NCBI GenBank assembly: GCA_910578475.1
Contig: CAJTRK010000018.1
Coordinates: forward strand, 1-63,477
Length of the DNA: 63,477 nucleotides
From: an uncultured Lachnospiraceae bacterium
Lineage (GTDB): Bacteria; Bacillota; Clostridia; Lachnospirales; Lachnospiraceae
Direction: 5' to 3'
Below the pieces are notes generated by a model that worked only from the letters and a program-made list of their open reading frames with translations, had not been told where the DNA came from and did not search any database. The translations under genes and the position numbers were made by a program. This document shows, one piece after another, positions 24,328 to 33,204 of this stretch; the stretch's first letter is position 1; each line of letters starts with the position of its first letter.

Positions 24328-25260
24328 ATGATACTTACAGTAACATTAAATCCGGCGGTGGACAAAACCTATACGGCGGGAGAACTAATTACGGGAAACG
24401 TGAACAGAATGCGCACAGCGATGTCTTTTCCGGGGGGAAAAGGCATTAATGTGGCGCGTGTGCTGCGACAGTACGGGCAGCGCGTATGCGCGACAGGCTT
24501 TCTTGGCGGCTATGCGGGCGATTTTATTGAGGATTCTCTGTTGGATAAGCAGGTGGAATGCCAGTTCATCCGGGTAGAGGGTGAGACGAGGAGCAACATG
24601 AATATCCTGGCGGATAACGGTTATGTGACGGAAATCCTGGAGCCGGGACCGCTCGTCGAAGAAGAACAGCTGGAACAGTTTCTCGCGCTTTACGAAACGC
24701 TGATTGAGGAATGCGAGATTGTTGTTATATCGGGAAGCATCGGAAGAGGCATACCGGAAGATATTTATAAGACGCTGATTGGAAAGGCTCGTTTTAAGGG
24801 GCTTCGGACGATGCTCGATGCGAGCGGGGAAAGCTTGCGCGCGGGAATGGAAGCCAAACCGTATTTTGTCAAACCAAATCAGAAGGAATTAGAATATATC
24901 GTCGGGCATAAACTGGTTAACAGGGAAGATGTTATCGAGGCGGCATTGAAAGTGCATGCGGGAGGTATTGCGCATGTCGTTGTATCTATGGGAAAGAATG
25001 GTTTATTGTATGTATGCAGCGGCGGTGTTGCACTCTATGCCAAAGCGGAAAATATACAGGCGGTGAACACGGTAGGATGCGGGGATTGTGTGGTGGCTTC
25101 CTATGCAATGTCCTTTATGAAAAAAGACAGAAGAGAAGAAGCGCTGCGGCGGGCGGCGGCGATTTCCGCGGCCAATGCCACAACATTGAAAAGCGCGGAT
25201 GTTCCTTTTGGTACGGCGGAAGAATTGTATGAGCGCATTACGGTAGAGAAATTAAGATAA
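24328..25260 (+). CDS. PfkB-family sugar-phosphate kinase (1-phosphofructokinase-like)
   Basis: 310 residues. TLNPAVDKTY at the start and FPGGKGINVARVL are the first signature of the FruK/LacC branch. The second signature, normally GAGDS with the catalytic Asp, reads GCGDCVVAS here; the Asp is kept but both small residues are Cys. The ATG at 24328 is chosen for its ribosome site (GAGAGGG) and family start. No PTS gene is adjacent, so the substrate (fructose-1-phosphate, tagatose-6-phosphate or other) is open. A clear terminator follows. Confidence 0.85.
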   Translation: MILTVTLNPAVDKTYTAGELITGNVNRMRTAMSFPGGKGINVARVLRQYGQRVCATGFLGGYAGDFIEDSLLDKQVECQFIRVEGETRSNMNILADNGYVTEILEPGPLVEEEQLEQFLALYETLIEECEIVVISGSIGRGIPEDIYKTLIGKARFKGLRTMLDASGESLRAGMEAKPYFVKPNQKELEYIVGHKLVNREDVIEAALKVHAGGIAHVVVSMGKNGLLYVCSGGVALYAKAENIQAVNTVGCGDCVVASYAMSFMKKDRREEALRRAAAISAANATTLKSADVPFGTAEELYERITVEKLR

Positions 25261-25270
25261 GAACACACCG

Positions 25271-25300
25271 AAAAAGCCTGAGAGATTCTCAGGCTTTTTC
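25271..25300 (+). terminator. Terminator after the PfkB-family kinase
   Basis: AAAAAGCCTGAGA-gat-TCTCAGGCTTTTT, a 13-bp perfect stem ending in T5. Confidence 0.92.
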
Positions 25301-25390
25301 GTATTTTCTTATGAGGGGGGAGATAGTGAGTTAATCAACTATCTTGATATTATCTTAATTTGCAAATGTGTCTAAACTGTGTTTTCTTTC

Positions 25391-25480
25391 TAATAAAACT
25401 ATAAACTTACCTTAATAAAACTATAAACTTCCATAAAGAAAATGTGAAAAGTTGAAAAAGAGTGTATTTCGTGCTATTTT
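25391..25480 (+). promoter_or_regulatory. 18-nt direct repeats and promoter upstream of murE
   Basis: TAATAAAACTATAAACTT occurs exactly at 25391-25408 and 25413-25430 (period 22, two helix turns). Downstream, TTGAAA (25452-25457), spacer 17 and TATTTT (25475-25480) form a plausible promoter. The rest of the 265-nt gap is AT-rich without other structure. Confidence 0.5.
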
Positions 25481-25525
25481 ATTATATGAATAAGAATGAT
25501 AAGAGGTCATTAGCGGAGGTTCATC

Positions 25526-26995
25526 ATGAGTGGATTAAAGGAATTGCTGGCGGAGTTGACATATGAGTGTATCAGAGGTACGGACGATATCGAGGTGACG
25601 GAAGTCGTTTATGATTCCAGAAAGGTGACGCAGGGGAGTCTTTTTATCTGCATTCCGGGCGCAAACGCGGACGGACATGATTTTGCCGCACAGGTGGCGG
25701 AGGCCGGAGCACGCGTTCTCGTTGTGCAAAAGGAAGTGCAGCTTCCGGAAACAGCCCAGGTGACGGTCATCCGGGTGGCGGATACGCGGTACGCGATGGC
25801 CTTTATTTCGGCGGCCTGGTTCGGTCATCCGGCAAAGAGCCTTAAAGTAATCGGGATTACCGGAACGAAGGGAAAGACGACGACGACTTATCTTATAAAG
25901 AATATATTGGAAGAGGCGGGACGCAGAGTCGGTCTGATTGGCACGATTGAGGTTATCATCGGAAAAACGCATATCCACGCCGGAAACACGACGCCAGAAT
26001 CCTATCTGGTGCAGCAGTATTTCAGACAGATGGTGGATGCGGGATGCGATACGGTCGTGATGGAGGTATCGTCTCAGGGATTGATGCTTCACAGAACGCA
26101 GGGATTCGTTTTTGATTTGGGTATTTTTACCAATATTGAGCCGGACCATATCGGGCCAAACGAGCACAAGGATTTTGAGGATTATCTGACCTGTAAGGGA
26201 ATGCTGTTCCGACAGTGCAGGGTGGGAATCGTCAATCGGGACGACGAACATTGGGAAAAAGTGACGGCGGGCCACACATGCCGGCTTGAGACATATGGAA
26301 TTGAAAAGGATGCGGATTTAAAAGCCGAGAACTTACAGCTTCTTTCCGGCAATGGAAAATTGGGCGTCTCTTTTGATGTGAAAGGTCTGATGGATTTTCA
26401 CGGGGAGCTTTCCATGCCGGGCAGATTCAGCGTCTATAACGCCCTGACGGCAATCGCTGTCTGCCGGCATTTTGACGTATCGGAAGAGGCGGTTCAGAAA
26501 GCGCTTTTACAGGCGAAGGTAAAAGGGCGTATCGAACTTGTCAAAGTATCGGACGATTTTACACTGATGATTGATTATGCCCATAATGCCATGGCGCTGC
26601 AAAGTCTGCTGTCCACATTAAAGGAATATCATCCGCATCGGCTTGTCAGTGTGTTTGGCTGCGGCGGCAACCGTTCGAAACTGCGGCGGTATGAGATGGG
26701 AGAAGTCAGCGGGAAACTGGCGGACTTAACGATTATTACGTCCGATAATCCGCGGTTTGAGGAACCTCAGGATATTATAGAGGATATTAAGACCGGAATC
26801 GGCAGGACGGAAGGAAAGTATATGGAAATCTGTGACCGGAAAGAGGCAGTCGCCTATGCCATCGCGCATGGGGAACCGGGGGATATTATCGTGCTGGCCG
26901 GGAAGGGACATGAGGATTATCAGGAAATCAAAGGGGTCAAATATCCGATGGATGAACGGGAGATGATTCGGGATATTTTGGCGGATATGTCGTAA
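25526..26995 (+). CDS. murE: UDP-MurNAc-tripeptide ligase MurE, meso-DAP type
   Basis: Adds the third residue of the peptidoglycan stem peptide in the cytoplasm. 489 residues. P-loop GTKGKTTTTYLIKN; the central lysine/His region (HAGNTTPES, EVSSQGLMLHRTQG, NIEPDHIG) is intact. TSDNPRFEEP carries DNPR, the motif whose Arg selects meso-diaminopimelate. CGGNRSKLRRYEMG is also typical. AGCGGAGG precedes the ATG. It lies outside the main division cluster and just upstream of priA, as in many clostridia. Confidence 0.95.
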   Translation: MSGLKELLAELTYECIRGTDDIEVTEVVYDSRKVTQGSLFICIPGANADGHDFAAQVAEAGARVLVVQKEVQLPETAQVTVIRVADTRYAMAFISAAWFGHPAKSLKVIGITGTKGKTTTTYLIKNILEEAGRRVGLIGTIEVIIGKTHIHAGNTTPESYLVQQYFRQMVDAGCDTVVMEVSSQGLMLHRTQGFVFDLGIFTNIEPDHIGPNEHKDFEDYLTCKGMLFRQCRVGIVNRDDEHWEKVTAGHTCRLETYGIEKDADLKAENLQLLSGNGKLGVSFDVKGLMDFHGELSMPGRFSVYNALTAIAVCRHFDVSEEAVQKALLQAKVKGRIELVKVSDDFTLMIDYAHNAMALQSLLSTLKEYHPHRLVSVFGCGGNRSKLRRYEMGEVSGKLADLTIITSDNPRFEEPQDIIEDIKTGIGRTEGKYMEICDRKEAVAYAIAHGEPGDIIVLAGKGHEDYQEIKGVKYPMDEREMIRDILADMS

Positions 26996-27017
26996 TCCGG
27001 AATGAGGACATTTTTGA

Positions 27018-29273
27018 ATGGATGAAAGTAAATTAAAAAACAGACGGTACGCGGATGTCATCGTTGAAATCTCTCACGAGAAAGTAGACCGGGCATTCCA
27101 GTATCTGATTCCGGAAGCGCTGCTTGGGCGTATCGTGCCCGGCATCCGGGTGCATGTGCCTTTCGGACAGGGAAATAAAGATATGACGGGCTATGTGGTC
27201 GAGTTGTCTGAGAAAGCGGATTATCCGGTAGAGAAAATGAAGGAAATACGCAGCATTGACGAGAAGGGAACGACGCTGGAAAGCGACCTGATTCAGACGG
27301 CGTATTGGATGAAGAGCCATTACGGTTCCACGATGATTACGGCATTAAAGACGGTGCTTCCGGTCAAACAGAAATTAAAACAGCCGGAAAGAAAGAAGAT
27401 TATCAGGCGCTGCGGCCGGGAGGAAATCGAAAAAGCGCTGGAGGAATGCGAAAGAAAGCATCAGACCGCGAAAGTCCGGGTGCTGCATGCTCTTCTGGAA
27501 GAAGAAATACTGCCTTATTCGCTGCTGCGGGAAAAATTAAATGTGGCGGCCCCTACCCTGAACAGTCTGGAAAAACAGGGTATTATCGCGATAGAAAAGG
27601 AGCATTACTATCGGAATCCGGTCAAAAGGACGGAGAGGCGTGAAGAGGCCAAAAAGCTGAGCGAGGAGCAGCGTTTCATTATTGAAGATATTATAAAGGA
27701 TTACCGGGCGGGCAGACCGGGAACCTGTTTGATTCACGGGATAACCGGAAGCGGTAAAACGGAAGTCTATTTGGGAATTATTGAACAAATGATTGCGATG
27801 GGAAAGCAGGCTATTATGCTGATTCCGGAAATTGCACTGACGTATCAGACGTTGCTTCGTTTCTATAAAAGATTCGGGGACCGGGTCTCCGTTATCAATT
27901 CCACCCTGTCCATGGGGGAAAAATACGACCAGACGGAACGCGCGAAGCGGGGAGAGCTGGACGTCATGATAGGGCCCCGTTCCGCTCTTTTTACGCCTTT
28001 TCCGAATCTGGGCGTCATCATTATCGATGAAGAGCATGAAAACAGCTATAAGAGCGAGTCCATGCCCAAATATCATGCGAGAGAGACTGCAATGCAGATT
28101 GCGTCGCTGAAGGGAGCCAGTGTAGTGCTCGGCTCCGCAACGCCTTCTCTGGAAGCCAGCTACCGGGCGGAAAGGGGAGAATATAAACGGTATCTGCTGA
28201 AAAAACGCCTGACGGGCGGTACGCTGCCGCAGGTATATACCGTTGATTTACGGGAAGAATTGAAAGAAGGAAACCGTTCTATTTTCAGCCGGAAGTTAAA
28301 AACGCTGATGGAGCAGCGGCTTGCGGCGGGCGAGCAGAGCATTCTTTTTCTGAACAGAAGGGGATATGCCGGTTTTATTTCCTGCCGGGCCTGCGGGCAT
28401 GTCATGAAATGTCCGCACTGTGACGTTTCTCTTTCGGAACATCGGAACGGAATGCTCATTTGCCATTACTGCGGTCATGAGGAAAAAAGACCGCCGCTCT
28501 GCCCTTCCTGCGGTTCCAGGTATCTGCTTGGATTCCGTGCCGGAACGGAGCAGATAGAGGAAGCCGTTTACAGAGAATTTCCGGGCGCACGGGTATTGCG
28601 GATGGACGCGGATTCCACAAGAAGCAAAGAAAGCTATGAGAAAATTTTGTCGGCCTTTGCGGACGGGAAGGCGGATATTCTTGTGGGAACGCAGATGATA
28701 GTGAAAGGACATGATTTTCCGAATGTAACGCTCGTCGGAATCCTGGCGGCGGATATGTCGCTGAACCAGAATGATTACCGTGCGGGAGAGCGGACTTTTC
28801 AGCTGCTGACACAGGCGGCGGGCCGGGCGGGCCGGGGAACACGGCCGGGAGAAGTGGTTATCCAGACTTATCAGCCGGAGCATTACAGCATTGTTCATGC
28901 GGCCAATCAGGATTATGAAGGATTTTATCAGGAAGAAATCGTATACAGGGAATTGCTGCAATATCCGCCGGCGGCGCATATGCTTGCGATACTTGCCGTT
29001 TCCGGTGAAGAAGCGCAGGGAAGCGGTGTGCTTGGAACCTTTGCAGGGATGGTCAGGGAGCGGTACGGAAATGACAAATCGTTGTATATCATCGGTCCCG
29101 CGCAGGCTGCGGTTGCCAGAATCAATGATTTATACAGACATACCCTGTATCTGAAACATCCCGACTATGAACGGCTTGTTCAGATTAAGGATATGTTGGA
29201 AGCATACGGAAAAGAACAGGATTTCAGAAATCTGAACATTCAGTTCGATTTCAATCCGATGAATACTTATTAA
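27018..29273 (+). CDS. priA: Primosomal protein N' (PriA helicase)
   Basis: 3'-5' helicase that reloads the replisome at stalled forks. 751 residues. The N-terminal DNA-binding domain begins YADVIVEISHEKVDRAFQYL. Helicase motifs: GITGSGKTEVYL (Walker A), IDEEHENSYK (DEEH), VLGSATPSLE and QAAGRAGRG. Between them a zinc module has eight cysteines (CRACGHVMKCPHC, CHYCGHEEKRPPLCPSC). It starts 22 nt after murE. Confidence 0.97.
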   Translation: MDESKLKNRRYADVIVEISHEKVDRAFQYLIPEALLGRIVPGIRVHVPFGQGNKDMTGYVVELSEKADYPVEKMKEIRSIDEKGTTLESDLIQTAYWMKSHYGSTMITALKTVLPVKQKLKQPERKKIIRRCGREEIEKALEECERKHQTAKVRVLHALLEEEILPYSLLREKLNVAAPTLNSLEKQGIIAIEKEHYYRNPVKRTERREEAKKLSEEQRFIIEDIIKDYRAGRPGTCLIHGITGSGKTEVYLGIIEQMIAMGKQAIMLIPEIALTYQTLLRFYKRFGDRVSVINSTLSMGEKYDQTERAKRGELDVMIGPRSALFTPFPNLGVIIIDEEHENSYKSESMPKYHARETAMQIASLKGASVVLGSATPSLEASYRAERGEYKRYLLKKRLTGGTLPQVYTVDLREELKEGNRSIFSRKLKTLMEQRLAAGEQSILFLNRRGYAGFISCRACGHVMKCPHCDVSLSEHRNGMLICHYCGHEEKRPPLCPSCGSRYLLGFRAGTEQIEEAVYREFPGARVLRMDADSTRSKESYEKILSAFADGKADILVGTQMIVKGHDFPNVTLVGILAADMSLNQNDYRAGERTFQLLTQAAGRAGRGTRPGEVVIQTYQPEHYSIVHAANQDYEGFYQEEIVYRELLQYPPAAHMLAILAVSGEEAQGSGVLGTFAGMVRERYGNDKSLYIIGPAQAAVARINDLYRHTLYLKHPDYERLVQIKDMLEAYGKEQDFRNLNIQFDFNPMNTY

Positions 29274-29359
29274 GGTTCGGGCTTCAAAAGATAAAGACCT
29301 GTTTATATACTGTTTATATACTTGTTAAACGAGAAGAAAAGACAGAAAGGAAAAAGAAA

Positions 29360-29860
29360 ATGGCGATTAGAAAAATCAGAGAATTAGGGGAGTTCGGGGA
29401 TTCCGTACTGAAGAAACCGTGTAAAGACGTGAAGGAGATTACGCCGCGCGTGCAGGATTTGATTGACGATATGTTCGATACGTTATACGATGCAAACGGC
29501 GTCGGGCTTGCAGCGCCGCAGGTCGGCATTCTGAAACGAATCGTGGTAATCGATGTAACGGGAGAAGACCCGATTTTGCTGATTAATCCCAAAATTCTGG
29601 AAACGAGCGGCGAGCAGACCGGGTACGAGGGATGTTTAAGCGTGCCGGGCAAGACAGGGCGTGTGACGAGGCCCAATTATGTGAAGATGCTTGCCTATGA
29701 TGAAAATCTGGAGCCTTTTGAACTCGAAGGAACGGAACTGCTTGCGCGGGCCATGCTGCATGAGATGGACCATCTGGAGGGACATCTCTATGTGGAAAAA
29801 GTAGAAGGTCCCCTGCAGAACGTGGAAGACGTAGAGGAAGAAGACGACGAAGACGAATAG
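29360..29860 (+). CDS. def: Peptide deformylase
   Basis: Removes the formyl group from nascent proteins. 166 residues. All three motifs are intact: GVGLAAPQVGI, EGCLSVPG and the metal-binding HEMDHLEGHL. The C-terminus is strongly acidic (EDVEEEDDEDE). AGAAAGGAAA precedes the ATG. It is followed at 21 nt by fmt, its opposing enzyme in formyl-Met turnover. Confidence 0.97.
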   Translation: MAIRKIRELGEFGDSVLKKPCKDVKEITPRVQDLIDDMFDTLYDANGVGLAAPQVGILKRIVVIDVTGEDPILLINPKILETSGEQTGYEGCLSVPGKTGRVTRPNYVKMLAYDENLEPFELEGTELLARAMLHEMDHLEGHLYVEKVEGPLQNVEDVEEEDDEDE

Positions 29861-29881
29861 AAGAAAGGCAAAGGTGATTTC

Positions 29882-30880
29882 ATGAAAATTGTATATATGG
29901 GAACGCCGGATTTTGCGGTGGGAGCGCTGCGCGCACTGGTCGAAGCGGGACATCAGATAGCGGCGGTCGTAACGCAGCCGGATAAGCCGAAAGGACGTGG
30001 GAAAGAAATGCAGATGACGCCGGTCAAGGCGTGTGCGCTGCAATATGACATTCCGGTTTTTCAGCCTGTAAAAGTCCGGATGCCGGAAGCGGTGGAAACG
30101 CTGCGTGGATTTGGCGCGGATGTGTTTGTGGTGGCGGCGTTCGGACAGATTCTTTCCGGGGAAATTCTTTCGATGCCGCGTTATGGCTGTATCAATATCC
30201 ATGCGTCGCTTTTGCCGAAATACCGTGGTTCCGCGCCGATTCAGCAGGTAATTCTGGACGGGGAAAAAGAGACCGGCATCACGATTATGCAGATGGATAA
30301 GGGCATTGACACGGGTGACATTCTGCTGCAGAGCGCTGTGCCGATTGCGGCAAAAGAAACGGGCGACAGTCTGCATGACAAACTTGCCGATACGGGCGCA
30401 AAGCTGATAGTGGAGGCACTGCGGATGCTGGAAGCAGGAGTATTGACTCCCAGAAAGCAGAATGAAGAGGAATCCTGTTATGTGAAAATGTTAGATAAAT
30501 CCATGGGCAGAATCGACTGGACGCGGAGCGCGGCGCAGATAGAACGACAGGTGCGGGGCTTAAATTCCTGGCCGGGAACCTATACTTCTTTTCACGGCAA
30601 AACGCTGAAAATCTGGGAAAGCGAAGTGGCGGACAGTCCGGAGCGGTTTGTTGAAACGCAGGCCAAAACCGAAGGCGCGGATGAGAGCGGAAGCAGTTCA
30701 AAAGCGTATGGGTCGTCGTTGCCGGGAACTATCGCGTCAGTGGAAAAGGATGCTTTTTATGTATGGACGGGGGACGGTATTTTAAAAGTTACGCAGGTAC
30801 AGTTAGAAGGTAAAAAGAGAATGGAAGTCAAAGCATTTTTGCCTGGTTATCAGATAAAGCCGGGGGAACGGCTGGCATAG
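29882..30880 (+). CDS. fmt: Methionyl-tRNA formyltransferase
   Basis: Formylates initiator Met-tRNA with 10-formyl-tetrahydrofolate. 332 residues. MKIVYMGTPDFAV start, AFGQIL, and the catalytic SLLPKYRGSAPIQ with NIHASLL. The C-terminal tRNA-binding domain includes RGLNSWPGTY and a Ser/Gly-rich insert near residue 265. It is in the def-fmt-yugP-rsmB-rlmN series typical of firmicutes. Confidence 0.96.
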   Translation: MKIVYMGTPDFAVGALRALVEAGHQIAAVVTQPDKPKGRGKEMQMTPVKACALQYDIPVFQPVKVRMPEAVETLRGFGADVFVVAAFGQILSGEILSMPRYGCINIHASLLPKYRGSAPIQQVILDGEKETGITIMQMDKGIDTGDILLQSAVPIAAKETGDSLHDKLADTGAKLIVEALRMLEAGVLTPRKQNEEESCYVKMLDKSMGRIDWTRSAAQIERQVRGLNSWPGTYTSFHGKTLKIWESEVADSPERFVETQAKTEGADESGSSSKAYGSSLPGTIASVEKDAFYVWTGDGILKVTQVQLEGKKRMEVKAFLPGYQIKPGERLA

Positions 30881-30954
30881 TTTCGGTTTCCGAACGAAGG
30901 CGGCCGCCCGGATGGCGGAAAAACCACAGACTGAGAGAAAGGATTGGTATCAAT

Positions 30955-31674
30955 ATGGGATATTATGGCGGATATTACGGAATGTACTTTGACCCGACCT
31001 ACTGGCTGGTCATCATCGGCGCGGTGCTCTGTATCGTGGCACAGTTTCGTGTCAGCGCGACTTTTGCCAGGTATCAAAAAATAAGAAGCGGAAGCGGCAT
31101 GACAGGGGCTCAGGCGGCGCAGCGGATTCTGGCGCTTTCCGGTATTAACGATGTGCGCGTGGAGCGCATCGGCGGAAAACTGACGGACCATTATGACCCG
31201 TCTTCGAAAGTGCTTCGTCTTTCGGACTCCACCTATGCGTCAACTTCGATTGCGGCAATCGGCGTTGCGGCGCACGAGTGCGGACACGCTTTGCAGCACA
31301 ACAAAGGATATGCGCCGTTACAGATTCGGACGGCGCTTGTACCGGCGGCAAATATCGGTTCCAAACTGGGTCTTCCGATTATTCTGTTGGGTGTTTTGTT
31401 TGGCATGAACCAGCTTTTTATTCAGATTGGCATCTGGGTATTTGCGCTGGCGGTGCTGTTTCAGATTGTTACGCTTCCGGTGGAGTTTAACGCGTCCGGA
31501 AGAGCGCTTCGGATGCTCGGAGACTATGGCATCATGAGCAATGATGAGACCAGAGGATGCCGCAAGGTGCTCAGCGCCGCGGCGCTCACTTATGTTGCGG
31601 CAGCGGCATCTTCCGTATTGCAGCTTCTGCGTCTCATTTTGTTATTCGGAAATAACAGCAGAAGACGGGACTAG
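30955..31674 (+). CDS. YugP-type zinc metallopeptidase
   Basis: 239 residues. An N-terminal membrane segment (about 12-30) is followed by the zinc site HECGHALQH near residue 103; two further membrane segments lie at about 137-170 and a last one at about 195-218. The Tyr/Gly-rich start MGYYGGYYGMYFDP is common in the family. Predicted membrane protease of unknown substrate. GAAAGGATTGG lies upstream. It belongs to the def-fmt-rsmB series. Confidence 0.85.
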   Translation: MGYYGGYYGMYFDPTYWLVIIGAVLCIVAQFRVSATFARYQKIRSGSGMTGAQAAQRILALSGINDVRVERIGGKLTDHYDPSSKVLRLSDSTYASTSIAAIGVAAHECGHALQHNKGYAPLQIRTALVPAANIGSKLGLPIILLGVLFGMNQLFIQIGIWVFALAVLFQIVTLPVEFNASGRALRMLGDYGIMSNDETRGCRKVLSAAALTYVAAAASSVLQLLRLILLFGNNSRRRD

Positions 31675-31787
31675 TGTGGAAAAGATTTGCCTTTGGCAAA
31701 TCTTTTCCACACCGAAGAACGCCTAAAATGCGGCGTTCTTCCCGTTGATGGTTTGTGCCGCTGCAAAGCAGCGACATGGAGGTTAGC
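31673..31787 (+). repeat. Three-hairpin leader cassette, family C, copy 1 (before rsmB)
   Basis: Hairpin 1: 31674-31691 pairs perfectly with 31695-31712 (18 bp, loop TTT). Hairpin 2: GAAGAACGCC (31714-31723) with GGCGTTCTTC (31732-31741). Hairpin 3: GCCGCTGC-aaa-GCAGCG (about 31757-31773). The cassette ends in ATGGAGGTTAGC, the ribosome site of rsmB. The same layout stands before lgt (41105-41263). Hairpin 1 overlaps the stop of the upstream protease gene. Confidence 0.8.
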
Positions 31788-33176
31788 GTGAATTTAAGAG
31801 AAATTATAATAGAAATACTGCTGGAACTGGAGCGGACGGACGGGTATGTCAATCTGCTGCTTTCGGACGTGTTGGATAAGTATGATTATCTGGAGCCGAA
31901 GGAAAAGGCTTTTATCAAACGGGTTACGGAAGGAACGGTGGAGCGGCGCATTCAGCTCGATTATGTGTTAAATGGAATCTCCAAAGTTCCGGCGGAAAAG
32001 ATGAAACCGTTTATTCGGGCGCTGCTGCGGATGAGCGCTTATCAGATTCTTTTGATGGAAGCGGTTCCGGACGCGGCGGTCTGCAATGAGGCGGTGAAGC
32101 TTGCAAAGAAACGGAAGTTCGGCTCTTTACAGGGGTATGTCAACGGTGTTCTCCGGAATCTTTCGCGGCAGAAGGAAAGCTTCGTTTATCCTTCGATGGA
32201 AAAAGGACCGGTGGAGGCTTTATCCGTCCGGTATTCCATGCCTGCCTGGCTGACGGAATACTTTCTGAATTGTTACGGCAAAGACACGGCGGAAAAAATG
32301 CTGCGGGCTTTTCTGGAACGAAAACCGGTAACGGTGCGTCTGGAAGAGACGCTTTCGGAGCAGCAGCGGGAGGAAATGCTTTCTTCCTGGGAGAAACAGG
32401 GCGTTGCGGTATCGAGACACCCGTATTTGTCCTATGCGGTGAAACTTGAGAAAACGGACGGCATCAGACGTCTTCCCGGATATGAAGCGGGACTTTTTGC
32501 GGTACAGGACGTCAGTTCCATGCTGGCTGTCGAGGCGGCGGGAATTGAGAAAGGGCAGACCGTTCTGGACCTCTGTGCGGCTCCCGGAGGCAAATCCCTG
32601 CATGCGGCTTCCAAACTGGCGGGAACGGGAAAAGTGCTTTCTTTTGACCTGACGGAAACAAAGCTGAACCGTATGGAGGAGAACCGGCGGAGAATGGGCC
32701 GGGACAATATGGAGACGGCCATCAGCGATGCGCGTATTTACAGAGAAGAACTGTATCAAAGCGCGGATGTGGTACTGGCGGATGTGCCCTGTTCCGGGCT
32801 CGGTGTGATTGGAAGAAAGCCGGATATCAAATATCATGTGACAGAGACGTCTTTGAAAGAGATTACGACATTACAGAAGGAAATTTTACGGAATGCGGCG
32901 GCCTATGTGAAGCCCGGCGGCATTCTTTTATACAGCACCTGCACGGTAAATCCGCAGGAGAATGAAGCCATGGCGGAGTGGCTCTGCAAAACGTATGCGT
33001 TCGCACCGGAGAATATGCGCGCGTATCTGCCTGAGGGACTGCCGGAGGAAGTAAAGGAAGCGGCAGAGACGGGCATGGTACAGCTGCTTCCCGGAATACA
33101 TGAAGCGGACGGCTTTTTCTTTGCCAGGCTGCGCAAGGAAAGGAGCAGTTCCGGGTCTGCTCAGAGCAACGGCTGA
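31788..33176 (+). CDS. rsmB: 16S rRNA (cytosine-967-C5)-methyltransferase RsmB
   Basis: 462 residues from a GTG at 31788, 5 nt after GGAGG; the open frame extends upstream through a leader cassette but has no ribosome site there. The N-terminal NusB-like RNA-binding domain spans about 1-130. The SAM domain has DLCAAPGGKSLHAA, the first Cys motif VPCSGLGVIGRKPD and the catalytic YSTCTVNPQENE. Its start is VNLREIIIEILLELE. It is followed by rlmN at 28 nt. Confidence 0.95.
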   Translation: MNLREIIIEILLELERTDGYVNLLLSDVLDKYDYLEPKEKAFIKRVTEGTVERRIQLDYVLNGISKVPAEKMKPFIRALLRMSAYQILLMEAVPDAAVCNEAVKLAKKRKFGSLQGYVNGVLRNLSRQKESFVYPSMEKGPVEALSVRYSMPAWLTEYFLNCYGKDTAEKMLRAFLERKPVTVRLEETLSEQQREEMLSSWEKQGVAVSRHPYLSYAVKLEKTDGIRRLPGYEAGLFAVQDVSSMLAVEAAGIEKGQTVLDLCAAPGGKSLHAASKLAGTGKVLSFDLTETKLNRMEENRRRMGRDNMETAISDARIYREELYQSADVVLADVPCSGLGVIGRKPDIKYHVTETSLKEITTLQKEILRNAAAYVKPGGILLYSTCTVNPQENEAMAEWLCKTYAFAPENMRAYLPEGLPEEVKEAAETGMVQLLPGIHEADGFFFARLRKERSSSGSAQSNG

Positions 33177-33204
33177 GAACTGCTTCAGAAACGGAGAAAT
33201 TTCG

